Notes under the pieces: generated by a model | Database searches by the model: none | Told to the model about the DNA's origin: nothing | Seen by the model: only the letters and a program-made list of their open reading frames with translations | Shown here: positions 1 to 9,900 of the stretch, piece after piece | Layout of the letters: each line of letters starts with the position of its first letter | How positions within the stretch are numbered: position 1 is the stretch's first letter | NCBI RefSeq assembly: GCF_020171945.1 | Contig: NZ_JAIVAP010000017.1 | Coordinates: forward strand, 26,380 to 90,379 | DNA: 64,000 bases | Direction: 5' to 3' | From: Bacillus infantis | GTDB taxonomy: Bacteria; Bacillota; Bacilli; Bacillales; Cytobacillaceae | Program-made: the position numbers and the translations under genes

Positions 1-30
1 TTAACATCCACTCCCCACCTAAAAAGAATC

Positions 31-388
31 CTACAAAAACGGAACTCTATCTCCATCTTCTTTACCATCATCCTCTTCGCTCACATGCACACTATACTCA
101 ACATGCCCATCAACAGGACAAACCACCAAACCTGAAAACATATGAATCAAATCGACTCTCCGAATGATCAACCTCATTTAATACCAACTCTCGACTATAA
201 TCTTTATCCAACTGCCTACGATTAGCCACACATACCTCTTCCTCCATATTCTCAACTAAGCCAAAAATGGAAATAACAGCAATTGAACCCAGAATCCCAA
301 TTATTACAATAACGGCCAACAACTCAACTAACGTTAACCCACGTTTGTCCAATACATAAGAAAATATTTTCTTTATATAGTTCATCAT
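31..388 (-). pseudogene. type IV prepilin-like protein, apparently frameshifted
   Basis: The N-terminus has the class III signal of type IV pilins and pseudopilins: KRGLTLVELLAVIVIIGIL, a basic K-R-G cleavage site followed by E at +5 of the mature form and a hydrophobic helix. The start is taken at the ATG at 388 because GGAGGAG lies just upstream; the first possible codon at 403 has no ribosome site. The open frame ends early at 110 after FGGLSC. Removing one T from the TTT near 126 joins a second frame that reads CPVDGHVEYSVHVSEEDD and continues to VPFL with a stop at 31. A C-P-x-D/G-G tail is common in small Bacillus prepilins, so this is probably a one-base insertion (real or sequencing error). 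It lies downstream of the exopolysaccharide genes on the same strand. Its role (competence, adhesion or surface structure) is not shown. Confidence 0.6.
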
Positions 389-574
389 AATCTCCTCCAA
401 CATTATAAAAATGTTTAGCCAGACTAAGATGCCAAAAATATCAACAAGTTGTTAGAAGAACAACTCTAGTAATCCTATCCTCCTCACAAAAAACCAACAA
501 GGCCGCCCCAAAAAGACAACCTCTCCAAAATTATTTAATCTTATAAACTAGAAAAAGAAGAGAAGGGGCCCCAA

Positions 575-1468
575 CTAAACCCCAACCCTCCCCCTCTCAA
601 TAACACTCTTAAGGTACTCATACACATTCTGCTTCAAATCCCCATGCATCAAAGCAAACTCCACAGTCGCCCTCACAAACCCAAACTTATCACCAACATC
701 ATGCCGCTCACCCTTAAACTCACACCCAACAACCATCTGCTGCTCATTCAGCCTCTTAATCGCATCAGTCAGCTGGATCTCTCCCCCAGCTCCCGAAGGG
801 AGGTTCTCTAGTACTTCAAAAATCTCCGGCCTCAAAATATACCGTCCCATAATCGCATAATTAGAAGGCGCCTCTTCCCTCTTCGGCTTCTCAACCAGAT
901 CATCGATTCCGAAAACCCCTAGCTCCATCTCCCCACGACCAATTGAAATAACACCATACTTCGATACATCTTCCTCCGCCACAGGCTGAACCCCAATAAC
1001 CGAAGAATTATATCTCTCATACACATCAATCAGCTGCTTAAGCGCAGGCTTCTCTGGAGAATAAACAATATCATCTCCAAGCAATACCGCAAACGGCTCA
1101 TCTCCAATAAAACGGTTTGCACATCCGATGGCATGTCCCAACCCAAGCGGTTCTTTTTGACGGATATAATGGATATTCGCCAGCTTTGATATTTCTTGTA
1201 TCTCTTCCAGCAGTTCAAACTTCTCTTTTTTCACAAGAGTTTCTTCAAGCTCGTATGATTTATCAAAATGATCCTCAATCGCTCTTTTTCCGCGGCCGGT
1301 TACAATGATAATGTCCTCAATGCCAGATGCGACTGCTTCTTCAATGATATACTGTATCGTCGGCTTATCCACAATCGGCAGCATCTCCTTCGGCATCGCC
1401 TTAGTCGCCGGCAAAAACCTCGTCCCAAGCCCCGCCGCAGGAATAATCGCCTTCCGCACTTTCTTCAT
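575..1468 (-). CDS. galU: UTP-glucose-1-phosphate uridylyltransferase
   Basis: This cytoplasmic enzyme makes UDP-glucose from UTP and glucose-1-phosphate, feeding exopolysaccharide, glycolipid and teichoic acid glucosylation. The 297-aa length is normal for GalU/GtaB. Visible motifs are the nucleotidyltransferase signature [20 protein letters not shown] near the N-terminus (residues 11-30), VLLGDDI in the middle and the VEKP sugar-phosphate region near residue 193. An AGGAGG ribosome site precedes the ATG. The gene lies 11 bp behind the EpsC-like dehydratase, so the two are very likely co-transcribed and supply nucleotide sugars to the same polysaccharide pathway. Identification is secure; the specific polysaccharide served is inference. 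Confidence 0.95.
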   Translation of the reverse strand: MKKVRKAIIPAAGLGTRFLPATKAMPKEMLPIVDKPTIQYIIEEAVASGIEDIIIVTGRGKRAIEDHFDKSYELEETLVKKEKFELLEEIQEISKLANIHYIRQKEPLGLGHAIGCANRFIGDEPFAVLLGDDIVYSPEKPALKQLIDVYERYNSSVIGVQPVAEEDVSKYGVISIGRGEMELGVFGIDDLVEKPKREEAPSNYAIMGRYILRPEIFEVLENLPSGAGGEIQLTDAIKRLNEQQMVVGCEFKGERHDVGDKFGFVRATVEFALMHGDLKQNVYEYLKSVIERGRVGV

Positions 1469-1479
1469 TCTTAAGCCTC

Positions 1480-3300
1480 CTATTTCGCTAAAGATAAAAT
1501 CTTATTCTCTCTCCTATTAGCCACATTAATCACAAACTCACTAATCTCCTGTACCGTCATTGTCTCAAATCTATCAATCAAATAATGCACTTCATGCTCC
1601 TGCTCGAGCACAGCTTTCCCAATATGTATTTTCGGAAATACTGCTTTTGTGTGCACTTCTTTTTCATTAAGTAGCTCTTCGAACATCTTCTCCCCAGGAC
1701 GGATTCCTGAGAAGTTTATACCGATTTCTTCTATTGTATAGCCCGACAGTTGGATGAGGTTTTTCGCCAGGTCGACGATCTTGACTGGCTCTCCCATATC
1801 GAGGACGAAGATTTCTCCGCCGCGTGCCAGGGCACCTGCCTGCATGACCAGTCTGGATGCTTCCGGGATCGTCATGAAATAGCGGGTCATATCCGGGTGG
1901 GTAACAGTGACCGGGCCGCCTGCCTGGATCTGCTTTTTAAATAGTGGAATTACACTGCCGCGGCTGCCCAGGACATTGCCAAAGCGGACGGCGACGAATT
2001 TCGTTTCGCTCTGCTCGTCCAGCGCCTGGATGACCATTTCGGCAATTCGTTTGGTAGAGCCCATTACATTGGTTGGGTTGACCGCCTTATCGGAGGATAC
2101 AAGCACAAATGTGCCGACCTCAAATGTATCAGCAGCCTCGGCCACATTCTTCGTGCCGATGACATTGTTTTTCACAGCTTCCTTCGGATTGTATTCCATG
2201 AGCGGCACATGCTTATGGGCTGCTGCATGGTAGACCACATCCGGCTGATGCTCCTGCATCACTTCAAAGATCCTTGCCCGGTCCTGGATATCAGCAATAA
2301 CCGGCCGGATTTCCAAATTCTCGATTTTGAGATTACGGAGTTCCATGTCGATGAGGTAGATGCTATTCTCCCCATGGCCGACGAGAACAATTTTCTGTGG
2401 ATTAAATTTAATCACCTGGCGGCAGATCTCAGAGCCGATGCTCCCGCCTGCCCCAGTCACCATAATCGTTTTGCCTGTCAGCTTTTGCGAAATGCTTTCT
2501 GTATCAAGCTGAACAGGCTCCCTGCCGAGAAGATCCTCAACCTGGACATCTCGGAACTGGTTGACTGAAACATTGCCGAGCATAACATCCTCGATCAGCG
2601 GCATAATGACCGTTTTTGCGTCTGTTCCTGCACACTGTTCGAATATTTTCTTCATTTCTTCCTTACTCATGGAAGGAATAGCTATGATGATTTTATCTAT
2701 CTGTAGAGTTTCGACTGTCTTACTGATGCGTTTAGAGCCGCCGACTACGGGAAGCCCGTGTATTTGCAGCCGGTTTTTCTTCGGGTCATCATCGATAAAA
2801 GCAACCGGCTTGATTCCAGCGTCTGTATTTTTCAGCAGCTGGCGGGCAAGCATAGTCCCTGCTGCTCCTGCGCCAATGATCAATGCCCTGGACTGTTCGA
2901 CCTGAGGCTTGATATACCGGTCGCGGTAGACGCGCCATGCGAAGCGCGAGCCCCCTATAAGGAGGACGTGGAGCATCCAAGCGAGCATAAGGGCCCGGAA
3001 GTAGATGTCCTGAATGACAAGCTGCTGGACAACGGCTGTCATCATGATGGAAAGACTGACCGCCTTTACAATGCTGACAAGCTCTCCTACGCTCGCATAT
3101 TCCCAGGCCTTGTTATAGAGCCTGTAGATGCTGGCGAAGATATGATGGCTCAGAAGCAAAGTTAAAGACGTCAGCATCAATGTTTCATACTTGAATACCT
3201 GCAAAGTGGGATGGAGAGTGATATAACTGATATAAATGGCGGACAGAACAATAAGGGAATCTAACGCTACGAGAAACGTTAAGCGTTTTTGATAGGACAT
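1480..3300 (-). CDS. epsC: membrane nucleoside-diphosphate-sugar dehydratase/epimerase (EpsC/CapD family)
   Basis: This 606-aa protein matches the WbpM/PglF/CapD architecture: four N-terminal membrane helices (about residues 10-110), a first Rossmann region ([18 protein letters not shown], about 140) and a C-terminal SDR-type domain with [10 protein letters not shown] (about 285). The family removes water from UDP-GlcNAc at C4/C6 to give a UDP-4-keto-6-deoxy sugar, the precursor of bacillosamine or FucNAc-type sugars. The catalytic segment reads [17 protein letters not shown], where the usual SDR tyrosine is replaced, as in PglF-type dehydratases. AGGAGGATTGAG precedes the ATG. It follows the tyrosine kinase/phosphatase genes on the same strand after a 280-bp structured gap and is followed at once by galU. 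Family assignment is firm; the exact product sugar is not determined. Confidence 0.9.
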   Translation of the reverse strand: MSYQKRLTFLVALDSLIVLSAIYISYITLHPTLQVFKYETLMLTSLTLLLSHHIFASIYRLYNKAWEYASVGELVSIVKAVSLSIMMTAVVQQLVIQDIYFRALMLAWMLHVLLIGGSRFAWRVYRDRYIKPQVEQSRALIIGAGAAGTMLARQLLKNTDAGIKPVAFIDDDPKKNRLQIHGLPVVGGSKRISKTVETLQIDKIIIAIPSMSKEEMKKIFEQCAGTDAKTVIMPLIEDVMLGNVSVNQFRDVQVEDLLGREPVQLDTESISQKLTGKTIMVTGAGGSIGSEICRQVIKFNPQKIVLVGHGENSIYLIDMELRNLKIENLEIRPVIADIQDRARIFEVMQEHQPDVVYHAAAHKHVPLMEYNPKEAVKNNVIGTKNVAEAADTFEVGTFVLVSSDKAVNPTNVMGSTKRIAEMVIQALDEQSETKFVAVRFGNVLGSRGSVIPLFKKQIQAGGPVTVTHPDMTRYFMTIPEASRLVMQAGALARGGEIFVLDMGEPVKIVDLAKNLIQLSGYTIEEIGINFSGIRPGEKMFEELLNEKEVHTKAVFPKIHIGKAVLEQEHEVHYLIDRFETMTVQEISEFVINVANRRENKILSLAK

Positions 3301-3344
3301 CTCAATCCTCCTAATTCTTTAATATGGTAAAGTGCTGATACGAA

Positions 3345-3507
3345 AATAAATATCTAATGAAAAGACACGACTGTTCATGTACTTCCATTAGATATTTATA
3401 TATGTAAACGGGCATCCAACCCACCCTCACACCATTCTATTGACGACAAGCGTCTAAGGAAAGAGGCCTCAATAGCCTCTTTCCCACAGAATAGCCGAGT
3501 GCCCCCT
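3345..3507 (-). ncRNA. structured leader RNA upstream of epsC (candidate EAR element)
   Basis: The gap between the phosphatase gene and the epsC-like gene folds, on the transcribed strand, into nested and branched helices I could trace by hand. They are GGGCA (3500-3504) with TGCCC (3410-3414); CTATTCT (3488-3494) with AGAATGG (3432-3438); a perfect 10-bp hairpin GGAAAGAGGC (3475-3484) with GCCTCTTTCC (3458-3467); GACG (3451-3454) with CGTC (3442-3445); and a separate 12-bp hairpin AAATATCTAATG (3386-3397) with CATTAGATATTT (3348-3359). In B. subtilis the eps-associated RNA (EAR), a processive antitermination element, sits just upstream of epsC. Position and branched shape fit, but I could not compare with the EAR covariance model. 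Confidence 0.45.
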
Positions 3508-3579
3508 TGGATAACGGCGAGGAGACATTACCGTGTTCTATATGAAATACCATAATGATATATATTTAGAACGACAAAA

Positions 3580-4347
3580 TTAAAAAATCCCCAAAAACTT
3601 CTTTTTCTTGACCGGTTCCGGAATTTCCCGATAGACATTGCTGCCCTCAGCGAGCAGTTCTGCATTTTCGGTAAAGAGATAGACCATGTCAATACCATAC
3701 TTCTTTTCTATCTGGTCGTAGGCTTCGAGCATCTTAAATGATCTATTTGCAATATTATGGGCGTCTGATGAAACAAAATGGGTCAGATTGGCGTCTATTA
3801 ATTGTAAGGAAAAGTTTTTAATATTTTTTCCGAAATAACCAGCTACACTCGATGCGGTGACTTGGGTCAGTGCGCCCTTTTTGACCAGCTGGTAAAGCAG
3901 GTCAGGACGTTCCATGATCTCCTGGTTTCTTTCCGGGTGGACGATGACTGGGGTCATGCCTTTAACCTGGATGTCGTAAAGCAGCTTGTCTGTATACCTC
4001 GGCACATGATTGGATGGAAGTTCAACGAACAGGTATTTACCTGTATTATTTAGCGTAAGAATCTCATTTTTGTCGATATCTTCAAGGATTTCTCCATAAA
4101 TACGGGTTTCCTGCCCTGGCAGGATTGTCAGGTCAATCTGAGCAGTACGAAGAGCAACATTCAATTCATCTGTTTTTCTCTGAATCTCTTCTTTCGTATT
4201 GTCAAATTTACCATTTTTATGATGGGGAGTTGCAATGATTGAACGGATTCCTTCTTTTACTGCAGCTTCTGCCATAGAGAGACTGTCTTCCATCGTCTTT
4301 GCTCCATCATCAATGCCGGGCAAGATATGACAGTGAATATCAATCAA
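3580..4347 (-). CDS. ywqE: tyrosine-protein phosphatase, PHP type (YwqE/CpsB family)
   Basis: This manganese-dependent PHP-fold phosphatase removes phosphate from the tyrosine-rich tail of the partner kinase and so resets polysaccharide synthesis. The 255-aa length is typical. Metal-binding motifs are visible: DIHCHILPGIDDGAKTMEDS at the very N-terminus, ATPHHKNG near residue 40, VIVHPERN near 136 and SSDAHN near 194. The start codon is TTG, supported by AGGAGGTGG about nine bases upstream; there is no better ATG. It follows the kinase gene by 96 bp on the same strand. The kinase-activator / kinase / phosphatase order matches the ywqC-ywqD-ywqE arrangement of B. subtilis and capsule operons of other Firmicutes. 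Confidence 0.92.
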   Translation of the reverse strand: MIDIHCHILPGIDDGAKTMEDSLSMAEAAVKEGIRSIIATPHHKNGKFDNTKEEIQRKTDELNVALRTAQIDLTILPGQETRIYGEILEDIDKNEILTLNNTGKYLFVELPSNHVPRYTDKLLYDIQVKGMTPVIVHPERNQEIMERPDLLYQLVKKGALTQVTASSVAGYFGKNIKNFSLQLIDANLTHFVSSDAHNIANRSFKMLEAYDQIEKKYGIDMVYLFTENAELLAEGSNVYREIPEPVKKKKFLGIF

Positions 4348-4443
4348 AGAACTCCACCTCCTAGTAATTGTAAGATTTGTAAATCCTTTTTAATAATACT
4401 ATAGTACTATTTTATCGTAAATAGCTAAATATGTCTTTTTTTG

Positions 4444-5148
4444 TCATTTGTGGCTGTAATAATAGTAATAGTGCGCATTTTCCACTTTTTTGTTGTTTAG
4501 CACGGCTCCGAGTAGTTTTGATTTAGCATTCTGCAGCAGTTCCTTCGCCTTCACTGCCTGTTCAACTTCCGTGGTCCCGCTGGAAACTACAAGAATGGTG
4601 CCATCAACCTTATTGGCCAGTATCTGCGGATCGGCTACAGCCAACATAGGTGGTGCATCAAAAAGAACAAAATCGTAGTTCTCTGCGGCTATTGAGAGAA
4701 GCTCCTCCATTGCCTTTGAACCAAGCACCTCTGCAGGGTTCGGCGGAATTGGCCCGCTTGGAAGTATGAATAGATTCTCTTCGTTCGTTGCCGTTGCCGC
4801 TTCAGCTAAATCCATTTGTTTTGTCAGCACGCTTGTCAGTCCAAAAGTATTTGTCAGGTTAAATGTGTAATGAGCCGTTGGCTTCCTTAAATCAGCATCT
4901 ATCAGCAAAACCCTTTTCCCCTGCTGGGCAAAAACTACCGCCAGATTGGAAGCTGTAGTTGACTTTCCTTCGCCAGGACCTGATGAAGTGATCAAAATGG
5001 TCTTCAATTCTCCATCTACTGAGGAGAATTCAATATTTGTCCGAATCGTGCGGTACTGCTCGGCAATCGGCGATTTGGAATTATTAATCGTGACCAGCTT
5101 TCTTTTATGATCAGAAGTTTTCGCTTTTTTATTTCTCTTAAGAGCCAA
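4444..5148 (-). CDS. ywqD: bacterial tyrosine kinase (YwqD/CpsD/CapB family)
   Basis: This cytoplasmic BY-kinase pairs with the membrane activator encoded just upstream and autophosphorylates a tyrosine tail to control polysaccharide polymerisation and UDP-glucose dehydrogenase-type targets. The Walker A motif SSGPGEGKSTTASN, Walker A' DADLRKP and Walker B VLFDAPP are all present, and the C-terminus ends in a cluster of five tyrosines (AHYYYYYSHK). I place the start at the TTG at 5148 (product MALKRNKKAK...), because GAGGTG lies six bases upstream and the resulting 234 aa matches family length. The longer frame to 5205 lacks a ribosome site. The start overlaps the activator gene by 11 bp, implying translational coupling. 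Confidence 0.93.
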   Translation of the reverse strand: MALKRNKKAKTSDHKRKLVTINNSKSPIAEQYRTIRTNIEFSSVDGELKTILITSSGPGEGKSTTASNLAVVFAQQGKRVLLIDADLRKPTAHYTFNLTNTFGLTSVLTKQMDLAEAATATNEENLFILPSGPIPPNPAEVLGSKAMEELLSIAAENYDFVLFDAPPMLAVADPQILANKVDGTILVVSSGTTEVEQAVKAKELLQNAKSKLLGAVLNNKKVENAHYYYYYSHK

Positions 5149-5878
5149 TTGATTCACCTCTACCTCTGGATGTACGATCCACGCGCGAAGCCTGCACATC
5201 CTCATCTCCTATTTTTGTAATAACCCCTAGTACCGGAAGATCCAGCAGTTTCTCGATATCCTGTTCTGTTTTTACTGTGTTATCAAGGTACTCAAGAAGG
5301 AAGGCAAGGCCTATACCCGCCATCAGCCCGACAACTAATGCTATTGCTATGTTCAGGAGAGGCTGCGGTTTAATTGGCGATTGGTTCTCTGCCACTGTTG
5401 CTTTAGCCAGTACACTTACATTGTCGACATTCATGATATCTTCAATTTTCGCATTAAAAACCTCAGCGATTTTGTTGGCAATATCAGCTGCTGTCTGTGG
5501 ATTCTTATCCTCCACACTTAGTGTCACGACCTGTGAATTACTTTCACTTTGCACGGCAATCTTGTCATTTAACGCAGCAGTATCCATGTCTAAATCCAAT
5601 TCTTGAACAACCTGATCTAAAACTGCCGGGCTCTTCATAATGACATTATACGTATTGATCAGTTGTAAATTCGTCTGAACCTCACTTTGCGTATACATCG
5701 ATTGTTCGTTCTTCGACTGATTCACCAAAATCTGAGTAGATGCTTCATATATGGGTGTAATAAAGAAGTAACTGATAACCCCGCTTACTATGACTGCTAT
5801 CAAAGCAATCACTATTATTAAATTCAGTCTTTTTCGGAGCGTTTGAAACAGCTCTTTTAAACTAATTGTCTCTTCCAT
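5138..5878 (-). CDS. ywqC: tyrosine kinase activator, Wzz/chain-length family (YwqC/CapA)
   Basis: This membrane adaptor activates the YwqD-type kinase and sets polysaccharide chain length. It has two transmembrane helices flanking an extracellular domain: residues about 22-42 (LIIVIALIAVIVSGVISYFF) and about 170-195 (LLNIAIALVVGLMAGIGLAF), with the Wzz-type motif IYEASTQILVNQ just outside the first. The start is the ATG at 5878 because AGGGAGGATAAG precedes it; the upstream extension to 5908 has no ribosome site. The 246-aa length is typical. The 3' end overlaps the kinase gene. An AT-rich divergent promoter region of about 200 bp separates it from the gene at 6087 on the other strand. Confidence 0.92.
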   Translation of the reverse strand: MEETISLKELFQTLRKRLNLIIVIALIAVIVSGVISYFFITPIYEASTQILVNQSKNEQSMYTQSEVQTNLQLINTYNVIMKSPAVLDQVVQELDLDMDTAALNDKIAVQSESNSQVVTLSVEDKNPQTAADIANKIAEVFNAKIEDIMNVDNVSVLAKATVAENQSPIKPQPLLNIAIALVVGLMAGIGLAFLLEYLDNTVKTEQDIEKLLDLPVLGVITKIGDEDVQASRVDRTSRGRGESIGS

Positions 5879-6086
5879 CTTATCCTCCCTGGATTTTTTG
5901 AAAACCATGGTGATTATATCATATACTCTTGTGTTTTATTACATTTCTTGTCATAATTTTAATAATAACAGCTAATTTTGTTACATAAACTCTATTAAAC
6001 CTTATTTTTACTTAAAGTGGAAGACTTTTTGATAAATTGGGCAAAAATGGATGTTTAATTTGAAATAACTATCTTTGGAGGTATTC

Positions 6087-6872
6087 ATGAAGGCCCTATT
6101 TACTGCCTTAATGGCACTGGCGTGTGCGGCTGTTCTAGTGATGGGAAATTTGCATTGGAACGAAAAGACGACCATCGCCGGAGACAGCCAGCTGGAAAAG
6201 AAAATACCGCTTCAGCAAGAAGCGCACGATTCAACTGAAGCAGACAAACTATTAAGTCTCGCCGAAAACTGGCCGGAGGAAAGCCAGGCCGCTTTAAAGA
6301 AAGCATTGCAAGAGGACCGTCCTTTCAACATCGCCATTGCCGGTTCAGAAATCCTATCATCTGGCGAAAATTCCTGGTCCACCATCCTTACTAAGAAACT
6401 TAAGCAAGGATACGGTGACGCTGTCAATATAGCTGTCAAAACATATGACCTCGACTCCCTTTCTTTTCAGTCGCAGGGAAAAATAGAGGACATCACGAGA
6501 GAAAAGCCAGACTTAGTATTATTGGAACCCTTTACATTGAATGACAACGGCGTGGTCACGATTGAAGACTCACTTGCTGCGGTGACTAATATTATAGTAG
6601 AAACCCGGAAAACAAGTCCGGAAGCCGCCTTCATTCTCCAGCCACCTTATCCTTTATATAACGCGACTTACTATCCGATCCAGGTGGACGAGCTTAAGAA
6701 ATACGCAGGCTCCAAAGGACTGACTTATATCGATCACTGGTCAGTATGGCCTGATGGTTCTTCTGAGGAAATTAAGGACTATCTGAGTGAGGATTTGAGT
6801 GTGCCTAATGAAAAGGGCATTCAGTTGTGGGCGGATTATGTTGGTGACTTCTTAGTTAAGGACGCAAGCTGA
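6087..6872 (+). CDS. secreted SGNH/GDSL-like protein
   Basis: The 261-aa product has an N-terminal signal sequence or membrane anchor (MKALFTALMALACAAVLVMG), then a fold that reads like an SGNH/GDSL hydrolase: IAIAGSEILSSGENSW in the position of block I, KPDLVLLEPFTLND in block III position and YIDHWSVWPDG in block V position (D-x-H-like). The block I motif is G-S-E, not the canonical G-D-S, so catalytic competence is uncertain. The ATG at 6087 is chosen because TGGAGG lies five bases upstream; a TTG at 6075 is weaker. It is divergent from the tyrosine kinase genes. A role in de-acylating surface polysaccharide is a reasonable inference from context, not shown. Confidence 0.7.
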   Translation: MKALFTALMALACAAVLVMGNLHWNEKTTIAGDSQLEKKIPLQQEAHDSTEADKLLSLAENWPEESQAALKKALQEDRPFNIAIAGSEILSSGENSWSTILTKKLKQGYGDAVNIAVKTYDLDSLSFQSQGKIEDITREKPDLVLLEPFTLNDNGVVTIEDSLAAVTNIIVETRKTSPEAAFILQPPYPLYNATYYPIQVDELKKYAGSKGLTYIDHWSVWPDGSSEEIKDYLSEDLSVPNEKGIQLWADYVGDFLVKDAS

Positions 6873-6908
6873 AAAAAGCGAATCTGTCGCGGACAGATTC
6901 GCTTTTTT
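6872..6908. terminator. bidirectional intrinsic terminator
   Basis: A perfect 14-bp stem (GCGAATCTGTC / GACAGATTCGC plus flanking A/T pairs) with a three-base loop has T-runs on both strands. It separates the convergent SGNH-like gene and the 1310-aa SLH gene. Confidence 0.9.
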
Positions 6909-6909
6909 A

Positions 6910-9900
6910 TTAGTTTCCTATTTTGACTCTAATTGATTTATTTGGAATGATAAAAGGTGTATCTTCAAGCGAGAAGGTTACTTCGACTTCTCCTGTAGCT
7001 CCAGGGAAGATCTCTTCGATGGAGACATCAGCAAATCTCCAAAGATTTTCTATCTTTTTCGACTTTTGCTGGCCGCCGCTTTTCACCGTAATTTCACCGC
7101 CATATTGACGGAAGGCTCCTTCATAGTTGAAGTAGAGATCTTCCAGCCGCTGGCCGAGATCGTTCTGAACCGATACATCCAGGTAATTCCACAATTTGTC
7201 CTCACTGCTTTGGACTGTAATTGGTCCTTCAATGTTTGGTTTAAACGCAAAATGCGGAGAGGTGACAATTGTCTGATCCCCGGCAGAACGCGGGACATTC
7301 ACACGGTAGCGCCATTGCTCATTGTCTCTTTCCGAATGATTGGCATAGTATTCAATATACATGTTGCCGAACGTTTTAGATATTTTTAAAGCAGAGTGAA
7401 GCTCTCTATCTTCCTCATATATTCCCCGGCTGTAACGAAGGTTTGACCCTTCCCCAGTGTAGGCACTAGGTTTAATATCCCAGCCAGTGAAATTCTCAAA
7501 AGTAAGGGAAACTGTATCCACGGAGCTTTCCAGATATACTATCTGGTTGCTGCCGGCAGCAATGTTTACGTCCTTTTTCTCCAAGATATATTCATGCTGA
7601 TTATCGTAACCGTATACTTCCACCTTGTAAGAGCCAAGCGGAATGGCTGTTGTTTCAGCTATGTTCATAGATCCGTACCATTTTTCTTCCTCAAATCCCT
7701 TCCCATCTGAAATGACAATGTTTGAGGTAATGAAGCTGCTGCCTGCAAATGGTATTTGTATTTCCAATGCCCCTGTTACTTCTTGCTTAGCCACAAGTGT
7801 TTTTGATGATCCAGACTTAAAATCGGCAACCGAGAATGAACCTGTATAGATATGCTTATCAGTTGGTACTGTATAATATACCACTGCTGCTGAATTGAGG
7901 TCCATGCGGGATGAATTTAAGGCAGTGACCTCCATCGTTGACCAGCCTTCATTGGTGTCGCCCGTTCTGATTGCCCAGCCAGTATGCTCATAATAACCTG
8001 TTTCTTTATTTTCTATTTTAAAGATAGGAAAGTCGGTGAACACTTCTCCTGCTGGAGGAACAAAATTCACAGAGCCTTCTATTGTAGAAGAATCTTCATC
8101 AAAGAAAGGAAGTTCCAAATACGCTTCTCTGAAGGCATTCTCAGCCTCTTCCAGCTTGCGCTTCTCGGCTGCACTGCTCTCTGTCGTAAGTCCGATCTTG
8201 AGTGCAGTCTTTGCATCAGTTACTGCTTGTTCAAAAGTACGATACGCTCCTTCAGGTACATGTCCTAGTGTATCCCCAATAGATGACCTTGCCAAAAGCT
8301 GTTCCATCGCACGAAGATAAGAACGGAAGTCGGAAGTATCAACGAAGATTCGCTTGGAGCCAAAGGTTTCCAGTTCACTCTTAAGCGCACCGGAAATCAT
8401 GTCAATCTTTTGCTGTTCAGCATTCTTATCTGTTGCTTCTTTATCAATGTTATTTTTCGCTTGCTCTGCTGTACTAATAGCAGCATCTAGATCATCTACT
8501 GCTGATTGTGGAAATTGGTTATCCTGATTTCCGATATCTGCTCCATTCTTTAAGATTGTCGCAACTTGAATGTACCGGTCTAAGTCAATGAAATCCAAAT
8601 CCTCAGCAAATACCAGTGTGGATGCAGTTCTAAATTGAGCAGCAGAAACCTGATTATTTTCTGTGACTACAACACCCGGCCGTTTAATCGGGTTCTGGAT
8701 ACTGCCTTCAGCATCAACTTGTACTGCTGCGTTGTACCTAACTGCCATATTCACTATTGCCGCTTTAACTACTACAATCGCACCGGCCGTATCAACGGTG
8801 ACTGTTTCTGCAGGAGTTGAAATAGTAACTTGTTCTGTTGTGTTTATATTGATTGTTCCTGATACCTTCGCTGTACCCTCTGCTTCGATTACAGTACTCG
8901 TGGAGGTTTCAATTCTCAGTAATCCTGATATATCAGTTGAGCCCTTAAGGCTGATGGTGCTTACTTTGCCTTCAATCTTATGCACGCTATAGCTTTCATC
9001 CCTTATATTCTCAAGGGTTATACTTTCAATGTCGTTTCCATAGACAATTTCTTCTATAGTACCATTTTTAAGGGTCATGTTTTTTCCATTCACAGTTACC
9101 TTAGAAAGTGTTAAACCATTTAAGTCTATGACACGATTTTCTGTACCTGCTGGAATTTTAATATCTTTTTGGAACCCTTCAGGCAGCTGGAGGCTGGCTT
9201 TTACTTCTACCTCATCAACGGTAATAACAGACTGTGCCTGCTTCAGAGCAGCAGCATTTTCAACATATGCCACTGTACCGTCTTCATTTTCACTATAGCC
9301 TGTTAGTGTGACATTAAGGGTCAGCTTGACAGCAGTTCTGTATCCTTCTACCGCTCCATTATATTGGTACGTCCCTACATCTTCAGTATAAGCCGTTCCA
9401 TCCCAAATGATGTCTACCTGCTTTTTCTTCCCATCTGACATGACAGCTTCCACCTTGGAAGGAAGGGTGTAGCTCTCGCCGATATTAACGGTTTTTTGAA
9501 TATCAGCAATTGATGAGATAACAATTTCACCGCTATTCCCCCCGCCAGGTGATGGTGAAGGAGCTGGCTGTACAACAGTCCCGCCCGGACTGGTCCCCGT
9601 GTTTGTACCTGGGCTGCCCGGCTTCGTCACTCCATTTTCAACCACTTCGGCCGGCTGCTTTTCAAACACAGTACCCTTGCTATTCAGGAATGCTTTTTCA
9701 ATGGTTCCCTCACCTGTAAAGCTGGAGGCAGCATTAACTGACAGGTTCTTAACCTTCGATCCAGCTGGAACATTGATCACTGCGTCCTTTGAATTGACGG
9801 TTACCTGATCAAACTCCCCTGTAAGATTAATTGCAATATGAGCCGGTGCATCAATTACAATGGATTTTACTGACACATTTTTCTGATTAGCGGCGTCCAG

